Assembly: GCF_038396785.1 (NCBI RefSeq)
Contig: NZ_CP151087.1
Span: 4,898,001-4,962,000 of the forward strand
DNA: 64,000 bases
Direction of reading: 5' to 3'
Origin: Sphingobacterium thalpophilum
Lineage (GTDB): Bacteria; Bacteroidota; Bacteroidia; Sphingobacteriales; Sphingobacteriaceae
The position numbers and the translations under genes were made by a program. Each line of letters begins with the position of its first letter. The first letter of the stretch is position 1. The notes beneath the pieces were generated by a model that saw only the letters and a list, made by a program, of their open reading frames with translations, ran no database searches and had not been told where the DNA came from. Below are positions 52,119 to 61,793 of the stretch, in pieces.

Positions 52119-52143
52119 CTATTCAAAACCTTTCGGGGATCTA

Positions 52144-54621
52144 TTAATTCTCTTTTTTGGTATTTTCTAAATCTTGTGTCAGATCGATGGCGCCAGTTAC
52201 TTTTTCTTCCAATAACGCGAGTTTGATCACCTGCGACATTTCAGTCACATAGTGGAACTGCATATCTTTGATATAATCTTCCTTGATCTCCAGGATATCT
52301 TTTTCATTGGATTTACACAGGATAATATCTTTGATGTTCGCGCGTTTTGCAGCAAGAATTTTCTCCTTAATACCGCCAACAGGCAATACTTTTCCACGTA
52401 AGGTAATTTCACCTGTCATGGCTAATTTTTCCTTCACTTTACGTTGGGTAAATAGCGATGTCAGCGCGGTAAGCATTGTTATACCTGCTGAAGGGCCATC
52501 TTTTGGAATGGCACCCGCAGGAATGTGAATATGGATATCCCAATGGTCAAAAACGCGATAGTTAATGCCGAAATCCGAAGCGTGGGCTTTCAGGTAGGCT
52601 AGTGCAATCGACGCAGATTCTTTCATGACATCACCCAAATTACCTGTCAGGCTCAAACGTCCTTTCCCAGGGCTCAGCGAAGATTCTATAAATAAGATAT
52701 CGCCACCTACGGAAGTCCAGGCCAAGCCCGTTACGACACCAGCAACATTGTTATTTTCGTAGATGTCCTTATCAAATATTGGAGCGCCTAGGATATCGAG
52801 CAGATCTTGTTCGTTAATACTCGGACTGTAATCCTTTTCCATGACAATGCGTGTTGCAATACCACGTACCACAGAGCCGATCTTTTTTTCTAATCCACGC
52901 ACACCAGATTCGCGTGTGTAATCTTCGATAATCTGTTCGATGATCTTCGCTTTTAAAGAGACATCTTTGGATGCCATTCCATGCATTTCGCGTTGTTTTG
53001 GCAAAAGGTGCTTTTTCGCGATTTCGATTTTCTCCTCGATGGTATAACCATTCACTTCGATAATTTCCATCCGATCCAATAACGCAGGTTGAATAGCACT
53101 CAAGGAATTGGCGGTCGCAATAAACATTACTTTGGAAAGGTCAAACTCCATTTCGACATAATGATCATAGAAATGTGTATTTTGTTCCGGATCCAATACT
53201 TCCAATAAGGCCGACGAAGGATCTCCTTTGAAGTCCGCGCTCATTTTATCGATTTCGTCCAAAATAAAAACCGGATTTGCTGCTCCTGCTTTTTTCAGGG
53301 ACTGGATGATACGGCCCGGCATTGCGCCGATATAGGTTTTGCGGTGTCCTCTGATTTCTGCTTCATCGCGTACACCACCCAAGGCCATACGGGTATATTT
53401 ACGCCCCAATGCTTTGGCAATAGATCTTCCCAAAGAGGTTTTACCGACTCCAGGAGGGCCTACTAAACAAAGAATAGGTGCTTTCATATCATTTTTTAAT
53501 TTCAATACCGCAAGGTATTCAATGATACGTTTTTTTACTTTCTCAAGCCCATAATGATCTTTATCGAGCACTTTTTGTGCTTTGTTTAAATCAAAATTGT
53601 CTTTTGTTGTTTCATTCCAGGGTAGATCAAGTAGTAGCTCAAGGTAATTGAGCTGTACCGAATAATCTGCAGCCGCAGGATTGATACGCGATAGCTTTTC
53701 GAGTTCTTTTGTGAAATGTTTTTCTACATCAACATTCCATTTCTTTTTCTTACCCCGTTTTTTAAGCTCTTCCAGCTCAAGATCGGGCGTGTTTCCACCC
53801 AGCTCTTCCTGGATTGTTTTGAGCTGTTGGTTCAAGAAATAATCACGTTGTTGCTTGTCAAGGTCGACACGTACTTTATTCTGGATCTGGTGCTTTAGTT
53901 CCAGCATCTGGATTTCTGTTGTCAGGAGCTCCAATAAAAGTTTGGCACGATTCTCTACTTTAGGTATTTGAAGTAGTTCCTGTTTTCTGACCATTTCGAC
54001 ATTGATATTCGACGAAATAAAGTTGATCAGAAACGAGGGACTTTCAATATTTTTGATGGCTATACCAGCTTCACTAGGTAAGTTTGGCGAAAGTTGGATG
54101 ATCTGCAGCGCCATTTCTTTTAAAGTAGAAATTGTCGCTTTAAAGTGCTTGGTCATCTTCGGTTTCGCTTCGTTGAATTTCTCCACACGCGCCTTTAAAT
54201 AAGGTTCGGTTTCGACAATTTCCAACAAGTTGAACCGTTGTTTTCCCTGGATAATGACGGTGGTATTACCATCAGGCATTTGGAGTACTTTAATGATATG
54301 AGCTACAGTGCCCACTTTATTTAGTTCTTCAAATCCTGGGTCCTCTACAGTCATATCCTTCTGAGAAACAACACCAATAGTTTTGCTGCCTTTATAAGCT
54401 TCTTTGACTAATTTGATGGATTTATCTCGACCTACGGTAATCGGAATGACAACACCGGGAAATAATACGGTATTACGTAAAGGCAAAATAGACAATGCTT
54501 CTGGAATTTCAGCATTCGCCATATTATCTTCATCCTCTTGTGTAAGTAAAGGGAAGAATTCGGTATCCTCTGCAACGATTGGAATTGCTTGACTGAAATC
54601 AAAAGTTTCGAATTTGCTCAT
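52144..54621 (-). CDS. lon: ATP-dependent protease Lon
   Basis: An 825-residue AAA+ serine protease that degrades misfolded and regulatory proteins. The start MSKFETFDFSQ is chosen over an upstream ATG at 54675 because it gives the usual length. The LON substrate domain (SILPLRNTVLFPGVVIPI) covers residues 40-240, the Walker A GPPGVGKTSLG and Walker B VFILDEIDKMS the ATPase, and PKDGPSAGITM holds the catalytic Ser with the Lys of the dyad about 43 residues later (GGIKEKIL). The -7 box TAGATTTG lies at 54747-54754. Confidence 0.95.
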   Translation of the reverse strand: MSKFETFDFSQAIPIVAEDTEFFPLLTQEDEDNMANAEIPEALSILPLRNTVLFPGVVIPITVGRDKSIKLVKEAYKGSKTIGVVSQKDMTVEDPGFEELNKVGTVAHIIKVLQMPDGNTTVIIQGKQRFNLLEIVETEPYLKARVEKFNEAKPKMTKHFKATISTLKEMALQIIQLSPNLPSEAGIAIKNIESPSFLINFISSNINVEMVRKQELLQIPKVENRAKLLLELLTTEIQMLELKHQIQNKVRVDLDKQQRDYFLNQQLKTIQEELGGNTPDLELEELKKRGKKKKWNVDVEKHFTKELEKLSRINPAAADYSVQLNYLELLLDLPWNETTKDNFDLNKAQKVLDKDHYGLEKVKKRIIEYLAVLKLKNDMKAPILCLVGPPGVGKTSLGRSIAKALGRKYTRMALGGVRDEAEIRGHRKTYIGAMPGRIIQSLKKAGAANPVFILDEIDKMSADFKGDPSSALLEVLDPEQNTHFYDHYVEMEFDLSKVMFIATANSLSAIQPALLDRMEIIEVNGYTIEEKIEIAKKHLLPKQREMHGMASKDVSLKAKIIEQIIEDYTRESGVRGLEKKIGSVVRGIATRIVMEKDYSPSINEQDLLDILGAPIFDKDIYENNNVAGVVTGLAWTSVGGDILFIESSLSPGKGRLSLTGNLGDVMKESASIALAYLKAHASDFGINYRVFDHWDIHIHIPAGAIPKDGPSAGITMLTALTSLFTQRKVKEKLAMTGEITLRGKVLPVGGIKEKILAAKRANIKDIILCKSNEKDILEIKEDYIKDMQFHYVTEMSQVIKLALLEEKVTGAIDLTQDLENTKKEN

Positions 54622-54963
54622 AGTATTTATTTTGTGTATTTGGCAGTCGCTGACATGTTGACGGCTGACTTTCAAATTTTAAGCTTCTATTATTGTTTCC
54701 CCTATATTGCAAGGGAAGTGCCAATTGCTAAAAGTGAGCAAAATTACAAATCTATTTTCTAGAATAGGAAAAAAAGGCAGGTTAAATAAAATTTATCTGC
54801 CATTTGTTGGAGAAATAGGCATAATAATTGTAATATTGGAATGTGAAAGGGCGCCGATGGCAGTTTTTAAGTTTAAAGAAATCAATCGGATGCTTTTTTA
54901 CAGATGTAGAAACGATCACAAGTGATCATTAAAGAGTGAATATAAAAACGTAACTATTTAGAT
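54622..54963. other. Gene-free divergent region between lon and the TPR gene
   Basis: 342 bases. On the minus strand TAGATTTG (54754-54747) is the likely lon -7 box. A palindromic GATCAC-AA-GTGATC lies at 54914-54927, 37 bases before the TPR gene. A 72-codon frame at 54707 on the plus strand has no family features and overlaps the lon promoter, so I do not call it a gene. Confidence 0.5.
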
Positions 54964-55620
54964 ATGAATTTAAAATCATTTAAATTGGGTTTGTTTACTG
55001 GGGTTTTTGCCTTAGTTGCTTTTAGCGCGAATGCGCAACAACCAAAACAGGCTGAGCATAGCAACGCTAATGTGAGAATGGGGCAGAAAGCTCTTTTGGA
55101 TGGTGATTTCAAGAATGCCGAGTCATACTTGACTAAAGCCCTCCCTCAAGAAGGGAAAGATCCGGACGTATTATATATGTTGGGATATTCTCAATTTCAA
55201 AATGGTGACTATAAAAAATCAGCTGAAACTTTTGGAAAAGTAGTTGCATTGAACGGTAAAAATGCAAATGCCTTATACTTCAAAGCGAAAGCAACAAACA
55301 ATCTTGCTACTCAATCCACAAATAAGACATCTGTTGCTAACAAAGAGCAGTTGTTGAAAGTTGCTATTGAGGATTATTCAAAAGCAATTGCTATTACACC
55401 GACTGATTCGAAATTCTATCAAAATAGAGCGATCGCGAATCGCGATTTAGGTATCTTGATCGGAACGGAGGGTACGCCTAACTACAATAAGGCAATGGCA
55501 ACTGACGCTTATAACAATGCAATCAAGGATTACGAAAAAGTGTTGAGCTTTGATGCATCGAAAAAAGATATCCAAACAGAAATCAAAAAAGCGAAAGTAT
55601 ATAGAGATAACTTGAAATAG
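54964..55620 (+). CDS. Exported tetratricopeptide-repeat protein
   Basis: A 218-residue protein with a signal peptide (KLGLFTGVFALVAFSANAQQ) and TPR units from about residue 35 (ALLDGDFKNAESYLTKALP, DVLYMLGYSQFQNGDYKKSAETFGK, ANALYFKAKATNNLA, then FYQNRAIANRDLG). TPR repeats mediate protein contact; the partner is unknown. It probably sits in the periplasm. A long perfect inverted repeat follows. Confidence 0.8.
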   Translation: MNLKSFKLGLFTGVFALVAFSANAQQPKQAEHSNANVRMGQKALLDGDFKNAESYLTKALPQEGKDPDVLYMLGYSQFQNGDYKKSAETFGKVVALNGKNANALYFKAKATNNLATQSTNKTSVANKEQLLKVAIEDYSKAIAITPTDSKFYQNRAIANRDLGILIGTEGTPNYNKAMATDAYNNAIKDYEKVLSFDASKKDIQTEIKKAKVYRDNLK

Positions 55621-55631
55621 TATCGCTATAA

Positions 55632-55678
55632 AAGCATAGAAAAAGGGAATACCAATGGTATTCCCTTTTTCTATGCTT
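55632..55678. repeat. Perfect 23-1-23 inverted repeat
   Basis: Bases 55632-55654 and 55656-55678 are exact inverted copies around one centre base. It starts 11 bases after the TPR stop. It can act as a terminator, but the stem is unusually long and no separate T run follows. Confidence 0.75.
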
Positions 55679-55871
55679 ATTAATTTTCTACCTATTGATT
55701 TTGTAACTATTGATTTGTGCCGGTTGAAATGTACTTGTTGGAATGTAACGGTCGGAATATGCCTGTCACAAATGAGATCCGGTTTCATTTAAAGGTGCGG
55801 ATTTTCGGCAGTTTTTCCTCGATAAATTTCAAACGAAATAAGCACTGAAACTGTTCTTTTCCTAAATCAAA

Positions 55872-56435
55872 ATGAATATTATGGAAACGAATAGATTGTC
55901 AAAGGAAATGCAGCAAATTTTAATCAGCCAGATGACTAAAGAAGCTGAGGCTGCACAGATTTATTTGGCGTTGGGCATATGGGCAGATGATCAGGGGTAT
56001 GGCGGCATCGCCAATTTCCTTTATAGACATGCCCAGGAAGAGCGTAATCACATGACTAAGATTATGGGGTATATTCTGGAAAGAGGTGGCCGCCCCAGAA
56101 TACAGGCTATTGCAGCGCCGCCCGCGGACCCGCAATCGCTGACCGAATGCTTTAATCGCGTTTTTAAGCACGAAGTCGATAATACCGAAGCGATCTATAA
56201 CATTGTCAATTTAGCGTTGGCTGAGAAGGACTGGGCAACATGGAACTTTGCACAGTGGTTTGTTAAGGAGCAGATCGAGGAAGAGAAGTTAGCATTGGAA
56301 TTAATTGATAAATTGAAAATCGCCGGTGGTGACCGCGCATCAGATGAATCCTTGTTCGCGTTGGATTCCTCCTTGGAAGCCATGCCCGACGAAGTGACTT
56401 TGGCAAGAGAAGCAACAGCAGATGATCCCAAATAA
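55872..56435 (+). CDS. Second ferritin with C-terminal extension
   Basis: A 187-residue ferritin-like protein. The ferroxidase residues are present (EAEAAQIYLALG, EERNHMTKIMGYILERGG, FKHEVDNTEAIY, QWFVKEQIEEE). It is only about one third identical to the first ferritin by eye and has an acidic tail after residue 150 (DESLFALDSSLEAMPDE). It may form another iron store or a Dps-like protection protein. An alternative start at 55881 would drop three residues. Confidence 0.88.
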   Translation: MNIMETNRLSKEMQQILISQMTKEAEAAQIYLALGIWADDQGYGGIANFLYRHAQEERNHMTKIMGYILERGGRPRIQAIAAPPADPQSLTECFNRVFKHEVDNTEAIYNIVNLALAEKDWATWNFAQWFVKEQIEEEKLALELIDKLKIAGGDRASDESLFALDSSLEAMPDEVTLAREATADDPK

Positions 56436-56446
56436 GTATAAAATAG

Positions 56447-56477
56447 AAAAGCGGGATCTTCAAGATCCCGCTTTTTT
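56447..56477. terminator. Bidirectional terminator after ferritin 2
   Basis: A 14-bp stem with GC core (56447-56460 with 56462-56475, one base between) flanked by A and T runs; it serves the ferritin gene and the convergent TonB receptor gene. Confidence 0.82.
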
Positions 56478-56533
56478 ATTTTGCCGTGTACTAATCTTAA
56501 TCGATCTCACGATCATTTATTATCAGGCTTAAT

Positions 56534-58828
56534 TTACTTTATGCTCAATGGCAGATACACACCGAAGGTGATGTTTCTACCCATATTGTAGACACCAAAG
56601 CTCGTGTCTTCCTGTGAAAGACGTCCTGGGCGCAATCGGCTCAACGCATCGTAATAACGTTTGTTGGTCAAGTTTGAAGCTGCTGCAAATACTTTCAGTT
56701 GCTGCGATCCGAGATGTAATGTCGTACCGATTCCTGCGTTCAATAAAGTATACGAGTTTGCTGGCGTTTCGAAGGTTTCATCAATGCGGCTCTGTTTGGA
56801 ATAATTGTCTAGCCCCACAGAAACGTAGAAAGCATTCAAACCGCTAATCTTGGGCTCAAGACGCAATGTATTGTGTACAACACCAGCTGGAATCAATGCC
56901 AAGGGTCTGTTAAAGGTATTGTTCTGTGCATGGGTATAGCTAAATGTATTATCCAGGTGTATCCAGTTTAACAAATGAAAATTCAGGCTTCCTTCGACAC
57001 CGTAAAGATTGGCGTTTACCTGGCCATAGCGATATACGTCGTAGGTATGAGAATCGCCATCTTCACCCACAACGGTTTTCGTGTCGCCTTTTGTTGTTGA
57101 GGCATAGATAAAATTGTGGATATAGTTTTCATAGATTCCGATACTTCCGGTAACGATGCTATGTCCAAACTCGAGGGTTGCATCCGCTTGGTAACTTCGT
57201 TCAGGTTGCAGGTTTTCATTACCAACTTCATAGCGGTACGTTCCTTCGTGTACACCGTTGGAACCTAATTCTGCCGGATTAGGAGCTCTAAAAGCCGAAC
57301 CGGCATTTGCTTTAAAATTGAGGTCTTCGCTGAAAATATGGGTATATCCAAGTGCTCCACTAACATTGCTGAAACTATTTTTAAAACCAGCGAACTGCTC
57401 TTCGTTTTCAATAAAGAGTTGCTTGCCTTTGTTATTGACGTAGTCATAGCGTAATCCAACGTTAAAGGTATTTTCGCCCCAGGTTTTCTTTGCATAGCCA
57501 AAAGCGCCCAATTCCAACTGATCATAGGCCGGAATTAAGAATTCAACGCCTTTATTTAAACTGTGTTCCTGGCTAGCACTAATGCCAAATACATGTTGCC
57601 AGCCATTTTTTTCACTTAAAGAATATTTTGCGTCAAGTGAATACGTATTCAGGTCAAAGAATAAGGAAGGTGTTGCTTCTTCAAGCTCCCGACGTTGATT
57701 TTTTTGATAGCCCAAATCAAGTTTTAAACTACCAGAACCGATGATAAAGTTATTGTTAAGGGCCAGTTTGTAATGGCGGATGTCCTGCTTGGGGAAATCC
57801 AAAGTACGGCTTTTTGAGTTTATGTAAAGCGGGTCACCAGGTTCGGCGTCGTAAAAGCCGATATTATTTTTCAGGTATGAAAAATTCAGATGAGAGTAGC
57901 CCCATTGTTTGTTTAGCCCGAGCATACCGCTGAAATTACTGGTATTAAAACCACTATTGCCATATCGGCCTGCGGGTGTATTATAAGAATATGCATTTTG
58001 ATAAGAACCACGCCCACGCCATACGAAGCCATTTTCATTACCGGTAAGCATAACCGAACTATTGGTTAGTCCGTTGTTGGTGGAGTAGCTGCTCAATACT
58101 TCACCTTTAATTTGCCCAGCTGTAGGAACATTTGGTTCAAGCACATTGATTACACCGCCAATAGCATCAGATCCGTACATCAAAGAGGCTGCACCACGTA
58201 GGACCTCCACACGATCCGGTTGATTTTGGTCGATTTCAATACCATGTTCGTCTCCCCATTGCTGTCCCATCTGTTTGACACCATCACTTACCGTGACGAC
58301 ACGATTATAGCCAAGACCCCGTATAACAGGTTTTGAAATGCCTTGTCCCGTTGTGATCTGGCTTAGTCCGGGAACTTGTCGGGCAAGCGCATCAATAAAA
58401 TTCGTCGCATTTCCCTGTAATTCATCTTTGGAGATTACAGCAACCGAGGTACTGTTGCGCCGGCTCTGTGAAGTGACCAATGTACCTGTAACGACGACTT
58501 CATTGGTTTCAATAATACTTTCGGTTAGGGCGAAATCAAGGGAAAGATTTTCTGAAGTTAAATCGACGGTCTTGACAACGGACTGATAGCCCAAGAAACG
58601 GACTTCAACCAGATAGCGTCCACTTGAAGGAAGTGATTTAAAGCTATAATGACCTTGCTGGTCTGATGCGGTGCTCGAACGAAGCTGTTGCAGTGATATT
58701 GTTGCACCGGCAATGGGTAGATTCGTTTTTGCATCCGTTACTTTACCGCTGATTGTTGCGGCAAGGGCCGGAAATATGGAGAAATAGGAGACAAGCATAA
58801 AAATGCAGCCTATAATTTTAAGTTTCAT
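56534..58828 (-). CDS. TonB-dependent outer membrane receptor, probable metal uptake
   Basis: A 764-residue receptor. Signal peptide (FMLVSYFSIFPALA), a carboxypeptidase-like domain (ISGKVTDAKTNLPIAGATISL, residues 25-105), a TonB plug (SVAVISKDELQG to RVEVLRGAASLMYGSDAIGGVINV) and a barrel ending in FGVYLPLSIK. The plug segment GQQWGDEHGIEI resembles ZnuD-like metal receptors. The upstream small His/Cys protein in the same operon supports zinc or copper uptake, which is an inference. Confidence 0.85.
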   Translation of the reverse strand: MKLKIIGCIFMLVSYFSIFPALAATISGKVTDAKTNLPIAGATISLQQLRSSTASDQQGHYSFKSLPSSGRYLVEVRFLGYQSVVKTVDLTSENLSLDFALTESIIETNEVVVTGTLVTSQSRRNSTSVAVISKDELQGNATNFIDALARQVPGLSQITTGQGISKPVIRGLGYNRVVTVSDGVKQMGQQWGDEHGIEIDQNQPDRVEVLRGAASLMYGSDAIGGVINVLEPNVPTAGQIKGEVLSSYSTNNGLTNSSVMLTGNENGFVWRGRGSYQNAYSYNTPAGRYGNSGFNTSNFSGMLGLNKQWGYSHLNFSYLKNNIGFYDAEPGDPLYINSKSRTLDFPKQDIRHYKLALNNNFIIGSGSLKLDLGYQKNQRRELEEATPSLFFDLNTYSLDAKYSLSEKNGWQHVFGISASQEHSLNKGVEFLIPAYDQLELGAFGYAKKTWGENTFNVGLRYDYVNNKGKQLFIENEEQFAGFKNSFSNVSGALGYTHIFSEDLNFKANAGSAFRAPNPAELGSNGVHEGTYRYEVGNENLQPERSYQADATLEFGHSIVTGSIGIYENYIHNFIYASTTKGDTKTVVGEDGDSHTYDVYRYGQVNANLYGVEGSLNFHLLNWIHLDNTFSYTHAQNNTFNRPLALIPAGVVHNTLRLEPKISGLNAFYVSVGLDNYSKQSRIDETFETPANSYTLLNAGIGTTLHLGSQQLKVFAAASNLTNKRYYDALSRLRPGRLSQEDTSFGVYNMGRNITFGVYLPLSIK

Positions 58829-58943
58829 CTGTACGAATAATTTTTACGTATATATAACATCAAGGATAATAGCAACCCAATAACTCATCGTATGAATTCT
58901 TGAGATTGTCTAGTTCTAAAAACTTTTATGAAGTTGTTTGTCG

Positions 58944-58977
58944 CAATAATGAGAAGAATATAGGAGTGACATTATTG
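58944..58977. repeat. Inverted repeat CAATAATG/CATTATTG between the receptor and small protein
   Basis: Two exact 8-base arms with an 18-base spacer, 115 bases before the receptor's start. It could be an attenuating hairpin or an operator for an internal promoter. Confidence 0.4.
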
Positions 58978-58991
58978 GACTTATGTAAAAA

Positions 58992-59306
58992 CTAAGCGAT
59001 GGGGGGACCACGGTTGCCAGAAAGCAGTGATCGAATAATTTGATCTCCCGTGATAAACAGGCCAAATTCAACTTGCTGCGTCGGGAGTATTAATTCGCGT
59101 AGCGTAAAATGAAAAACAATTTGTGGATGTGAATTTTGGTCACAGATGGAACACTTCGGATGGTCTGCATGGTGTTTTTTTGCAGGACTGTCTACGATAC
59201 TGAGTGCAGTTTGCGGATGCGCATGGGTATACACAATGAACTGACCAATTAAGAAGGTCATTAAGAGCATGAATGCTGCAAATTTGTTCAATGAGATATC
59301 TTTCAC
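58992..59306 (-). CDS. Small exported His/Cys-rich protein with RGPP C-terminal motif
   Basis: A 104-residue protein with an N-terminal membrane or signal segment (AAFMLLMTFLIGQFIVYTHA), a metal-binding stretch HHADHPKCSICDQNSH with Cys-x-x-Cys and several His, and a C-terminal RGPPIA. Short Bacteroidota proteins of this kind lie next to metal receptors. It is the first gene of a two-gene operon with the TonB receptor and probably handles the same metal; this is inferred. Confidence 0.7.
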   Translation of the reverse strand: MKDISLNKFAAFMLLMTFLIGQFIVYTHAHPQTALSIVDSPAKKHHADHPKCSICDQNSHPQIVFHFTLRELILPTQQVEFGLFITGDQIIRSLLSGNRGPPIA

Positions 59307-59362
59307 GCTGAAATCACTACGTTTAAACCCATTTATCCGTTGAGTTATTTTGTTAATCTGGT

Positions 59363-59392
59363 CAAAGATAAGGAAAATAAAATATAAAGCAA
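59363..59392 (-). promoter_or_regulatory. Promoter of the small protein-receptor operon
   Basis: On the minus strand TTG (59392-59390) and TATCTTTG (59370-59363) with a 19-base spacer, 56 bases before the ATG. Confidence 0.6.
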
Positions 59393-59519
59393 TTGTGTTG
59401 CATTTATTATTGTTGTGACATTGTATAAATGTCCGCTTAAAAGATAAGCTGAATTTACAGAAAAGCCATCAAAAATGGATGCTATTCTTGAGGGCTGTGT
59501 ATGGTGCTGATCAGGCTGT

Positions 59520-60107
59520 CTATTTTTTGGAAGGAATAAACTTGCCTTCAATTTCGTATTGATTGGCATCCAAACCTTGGACATCCTGCAGTTTGACAAT
59601 TCGATACAGCGAGTCGCTGTAATAGTCTAATTTTTCTTGACTATCGTATAAGGTATTTGTTATCTTTTTATCGATATGGATGTGTTTTACCTTTTCGTTT
59701 TTGTCAAACTCGATACGCAGTTTCTGTATCTGCAGTTCTTTCTTTTTAGCTGTAAATTCTGTCACACAGTCTACAGCTTTGACTTCATACAGTGATGGGT
59801 CGAAGTTTTTGCTGATATCGGCAGACTGAAAAGCGGAGAGTTCATTTTTCCAGTTGCCAATTTTCAGTTCCTTTTGTTCTTTTTCCCCGTCTTTGCTGAC
59901 AGATTTCAGAACTGCGGGATTGAGCTGCTGCAGACGATTAACCTCGGCAGTAAAGAATGAATCAACAGAAAATATGTCTGAAGATTTTTGAGGACCTTTT
60001 GAAGAGGAGGGAGATTCACAGCTCCAAAAAAGCAGTGCACTGCCCAGAAAAAGGGAAAGTGCTCTGCCACTATTTATAAGTAAATTATTATTCTGATACC
60101 AATACAT
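59520..60107 (-). CDS. Uncharacterised lipoprotein
   Basis: A 195-residue protein with a lipoprotein signal (ALSLFLGSALLFWSC, Cys near residue 30) followed by a Ser/Lys-rich linker. The mature part alternates charged strands (LQIQKLRIEFDKNEKVKHIHIDKK) and ends EGKFIPSKK. No family is recognised. The start overlaps the end of gpmI by 20 bases, so it is probably cotranscribed. Confidence 0.7.
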   Translation of the reverse strand: MYWYQNNNLLINSGRALSLFLGSALLFWSCESPSSSKGPQKSSDIFSVDSFFTAEVNRLQQLNPAVLKSVSKDGEKEQKELKIGNWKNELSAFQSADISKNFDPSLYEVKAVDCVTEFTAKKKELQIQKLRIEFDKNEKVKHIHIDKKITNTLYDSQEKLDYYSDSLYRIVKLQDVQGLDANQYEIEGKFIPSKK

Positions 60108-61620
60108 TTCCTGTCATTTCAACGGGGATATTGACGCCTAAAAGTTGTAAGACGGTTGGGGCAATATCACCTAATTTACCATCTGCTATTTTCTTATACT
60201 GATCGTCAATTAAGATACACGGAACCAAATTGGTTGTATGTGCCGTATTTGGCGATCCATCTTCATTGACCATAAACTCGGAGTTACCATGATCGGCCAA
60301 AATAATAAAGGAGTAACCATTTTTAAGGCCTGTTTCAACAACCGTTTTTGTACATTGATCAACAGTTTCTACCGCTTTTATGACAGCGTCAAAAACACCG
60401 GTGTGACCAACCATGTCTGGATTCGCAAAATTCAGGCAGATAAAATCAGGTTGAAGTGTTTCCATATCGTTGACGATAGCTTCTGTAATTCCTTTAGCAG
60501 ACATCTCTGGCTGAAGATCGTAAGTCGCTACTTTTGGTGATGGAACTAGCAAGCGGTTTTCACCTTCAAACTGTTGTTCACGACCTCCTGAAAAGAAAAA
60601 TGTCACGTGCGGATATTTCTCTGTTTCGGCAATACGCGTTTGTGTTTTATGGTTTGCTTCTAACACTTCACCCAAGGTATTGGTCAAGTTATCTTTTTGG
60701 AAAACGACTCTGACATTTTGGAATGTTTCATCGTAAGATGTCATTGTCACATAATATAGATCTAATGGTTGTAGATCATATTCTGGAAATGCCTTTTGTG
60801 TCAACGCAATTGTAATCTCGCGGCCACGATCTGTTCTGAAGTTGTAACAGAATACAACATCACCTTCTTGGATTGTTGCCACTGGCGCGCCGTTTGCATC
60901 TACCAATGCAATTGGTTTCACAAATTCATCGGTTACACCTTCGTCGTATGATTTTTGGATCGATGCAACAAGGTCATTGGATTTTTCACCTTCCGCTTTG
61001 ACTAAAAGATCGTATGCTAATTTTACACGTTCCCATCTGTTGTCGCGGTCCATTGCATAATATCGGCCTATTGCAGAGGCAAAAGTACCTGTTGTCGTCT
61101 TTAAATAGTCTTGTAAGTCTCTAACATAACCAATGCCGGAGTTTGGATCCGTATCACGGCCATCTAAAAATGCATGTATAAAAACTTGGTCGCTTGTCAA
61201 GCCGGCCTGTTTTGCAGCATCACATAAGCCTTTTAAGTGCTTTGTATGTGCGTGTACACCACCATCGGAAAGTAATCCGATAAAGTGTACCTTTTTGTTA
61301 TTTTCTAATGCATATTTAAATGCGTCTTGAATAATAGGATCCGAATTGAATACACCGTCGTTGACAGCTTTGTGAATACGACCCAATTCTTGGTAGACGA
61401 TTCTTCCGGCACCAAGATTCATGTGACCAACCTCCGAGTTACCCATTTGTCCAGCAGGTAAGCCTACAGCTTCACCCGAAGCCTCTAAGCTCGAGTTTGG
61501 ATAAGCTTCTAATAAATGATCTAAAAATGGGGTGTTTGCAGCTTCAACTGCATTTGATTTATCATGTTTTCCATATCCTAGTCCGTCTAGGATCATGAGT
61601 GCAACTTTTTTCTTATTCAT
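60088..61620 (-). CDS. gpmI: 2,3-bisphosphoglycerate-independent phosphoglycerate mutase
   Basis: A 510-residue metal-dependent (two Mn2+) glycolytic enzyme of the alkaline phosphatase superfamily. MILDGLGYG holds the first metal ligand, GNSEVGHMNLGAGR the phosphorylated Ser (near 63), HAFLDGRDTDP substrate residues, and NPDMVGHTG and ILADHGNSE further ligands. Bacteroidota commonly depend on this enzyme for the lower glycolytic pathway. Confidence 0.96.
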   Translation of the reverse strand: MNKKKVALMILDGLGYGKHDKSNAVEAANTPFLDHLLEAYPNSSLEASGEAVGLPAGQMGNSEVGHMNLGAGRIVYQELGRIHKAVNDGVFNSDPIIQDAFKYALENNKKVHFIGLLSDGGVHAHTKHLKGLCDAAKQAGLTSDQVFIHAFLDGRDTDPNSGIGYVRDLQDYLKTTTGTFASAIGRYYAMDRDNRWERVKLAYDLLVKAEGEKSNDLVASIQKSYDEGVTDEFVKPIALVDANGAPVATIQEGDVVFCYNFRTDRGREITIALTQKAFPEYDLQPLDLYYVTMTSYDETFQNVRVVFQKDNLTNTLGEVLEANHKTQTRIAETEKYPHVTFFFSGGREQQFEGENRLLVPSPKVATYDLQPEMSAKGITEAIVNDMETLQPDFICLNFANPDMVGHTGVFDAVIKAVETVDQCTKTVVETGLKNGYSFIILADHGNSEFMVNEDGSPNTAHTTNLVPCILIDDQYKKIADGKLGDIAPTVLQLLGVNIPVEMTGNVLVSE

Positions 61621-61793
61621 CGTATAACAAAGATAATCTTAATTTTAGAATCTATCAACGCATCTTAAAAAGTTCCCTTGTTAATCCCTAATAATTTTAT
61701 AGGTTTGTGGCATAATTTATGTTTGGTTAAAAAACGGAGCTACCTAATGATTGATATGGATGATAGAAGCTGTTCTATAATATGTTGAGCTAT

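Noticed and set aside
54707..54925. A 72-codon frame between lon and the TPR gene
   Set aside because: No recognisable domain, covers the lon promoter, and has no promoter of its own.
59345..59599. An 84-codon frame on the minus strand
   Set aside because: It overlaps the lipoprotein gene in another frame and the promoter at 59363.
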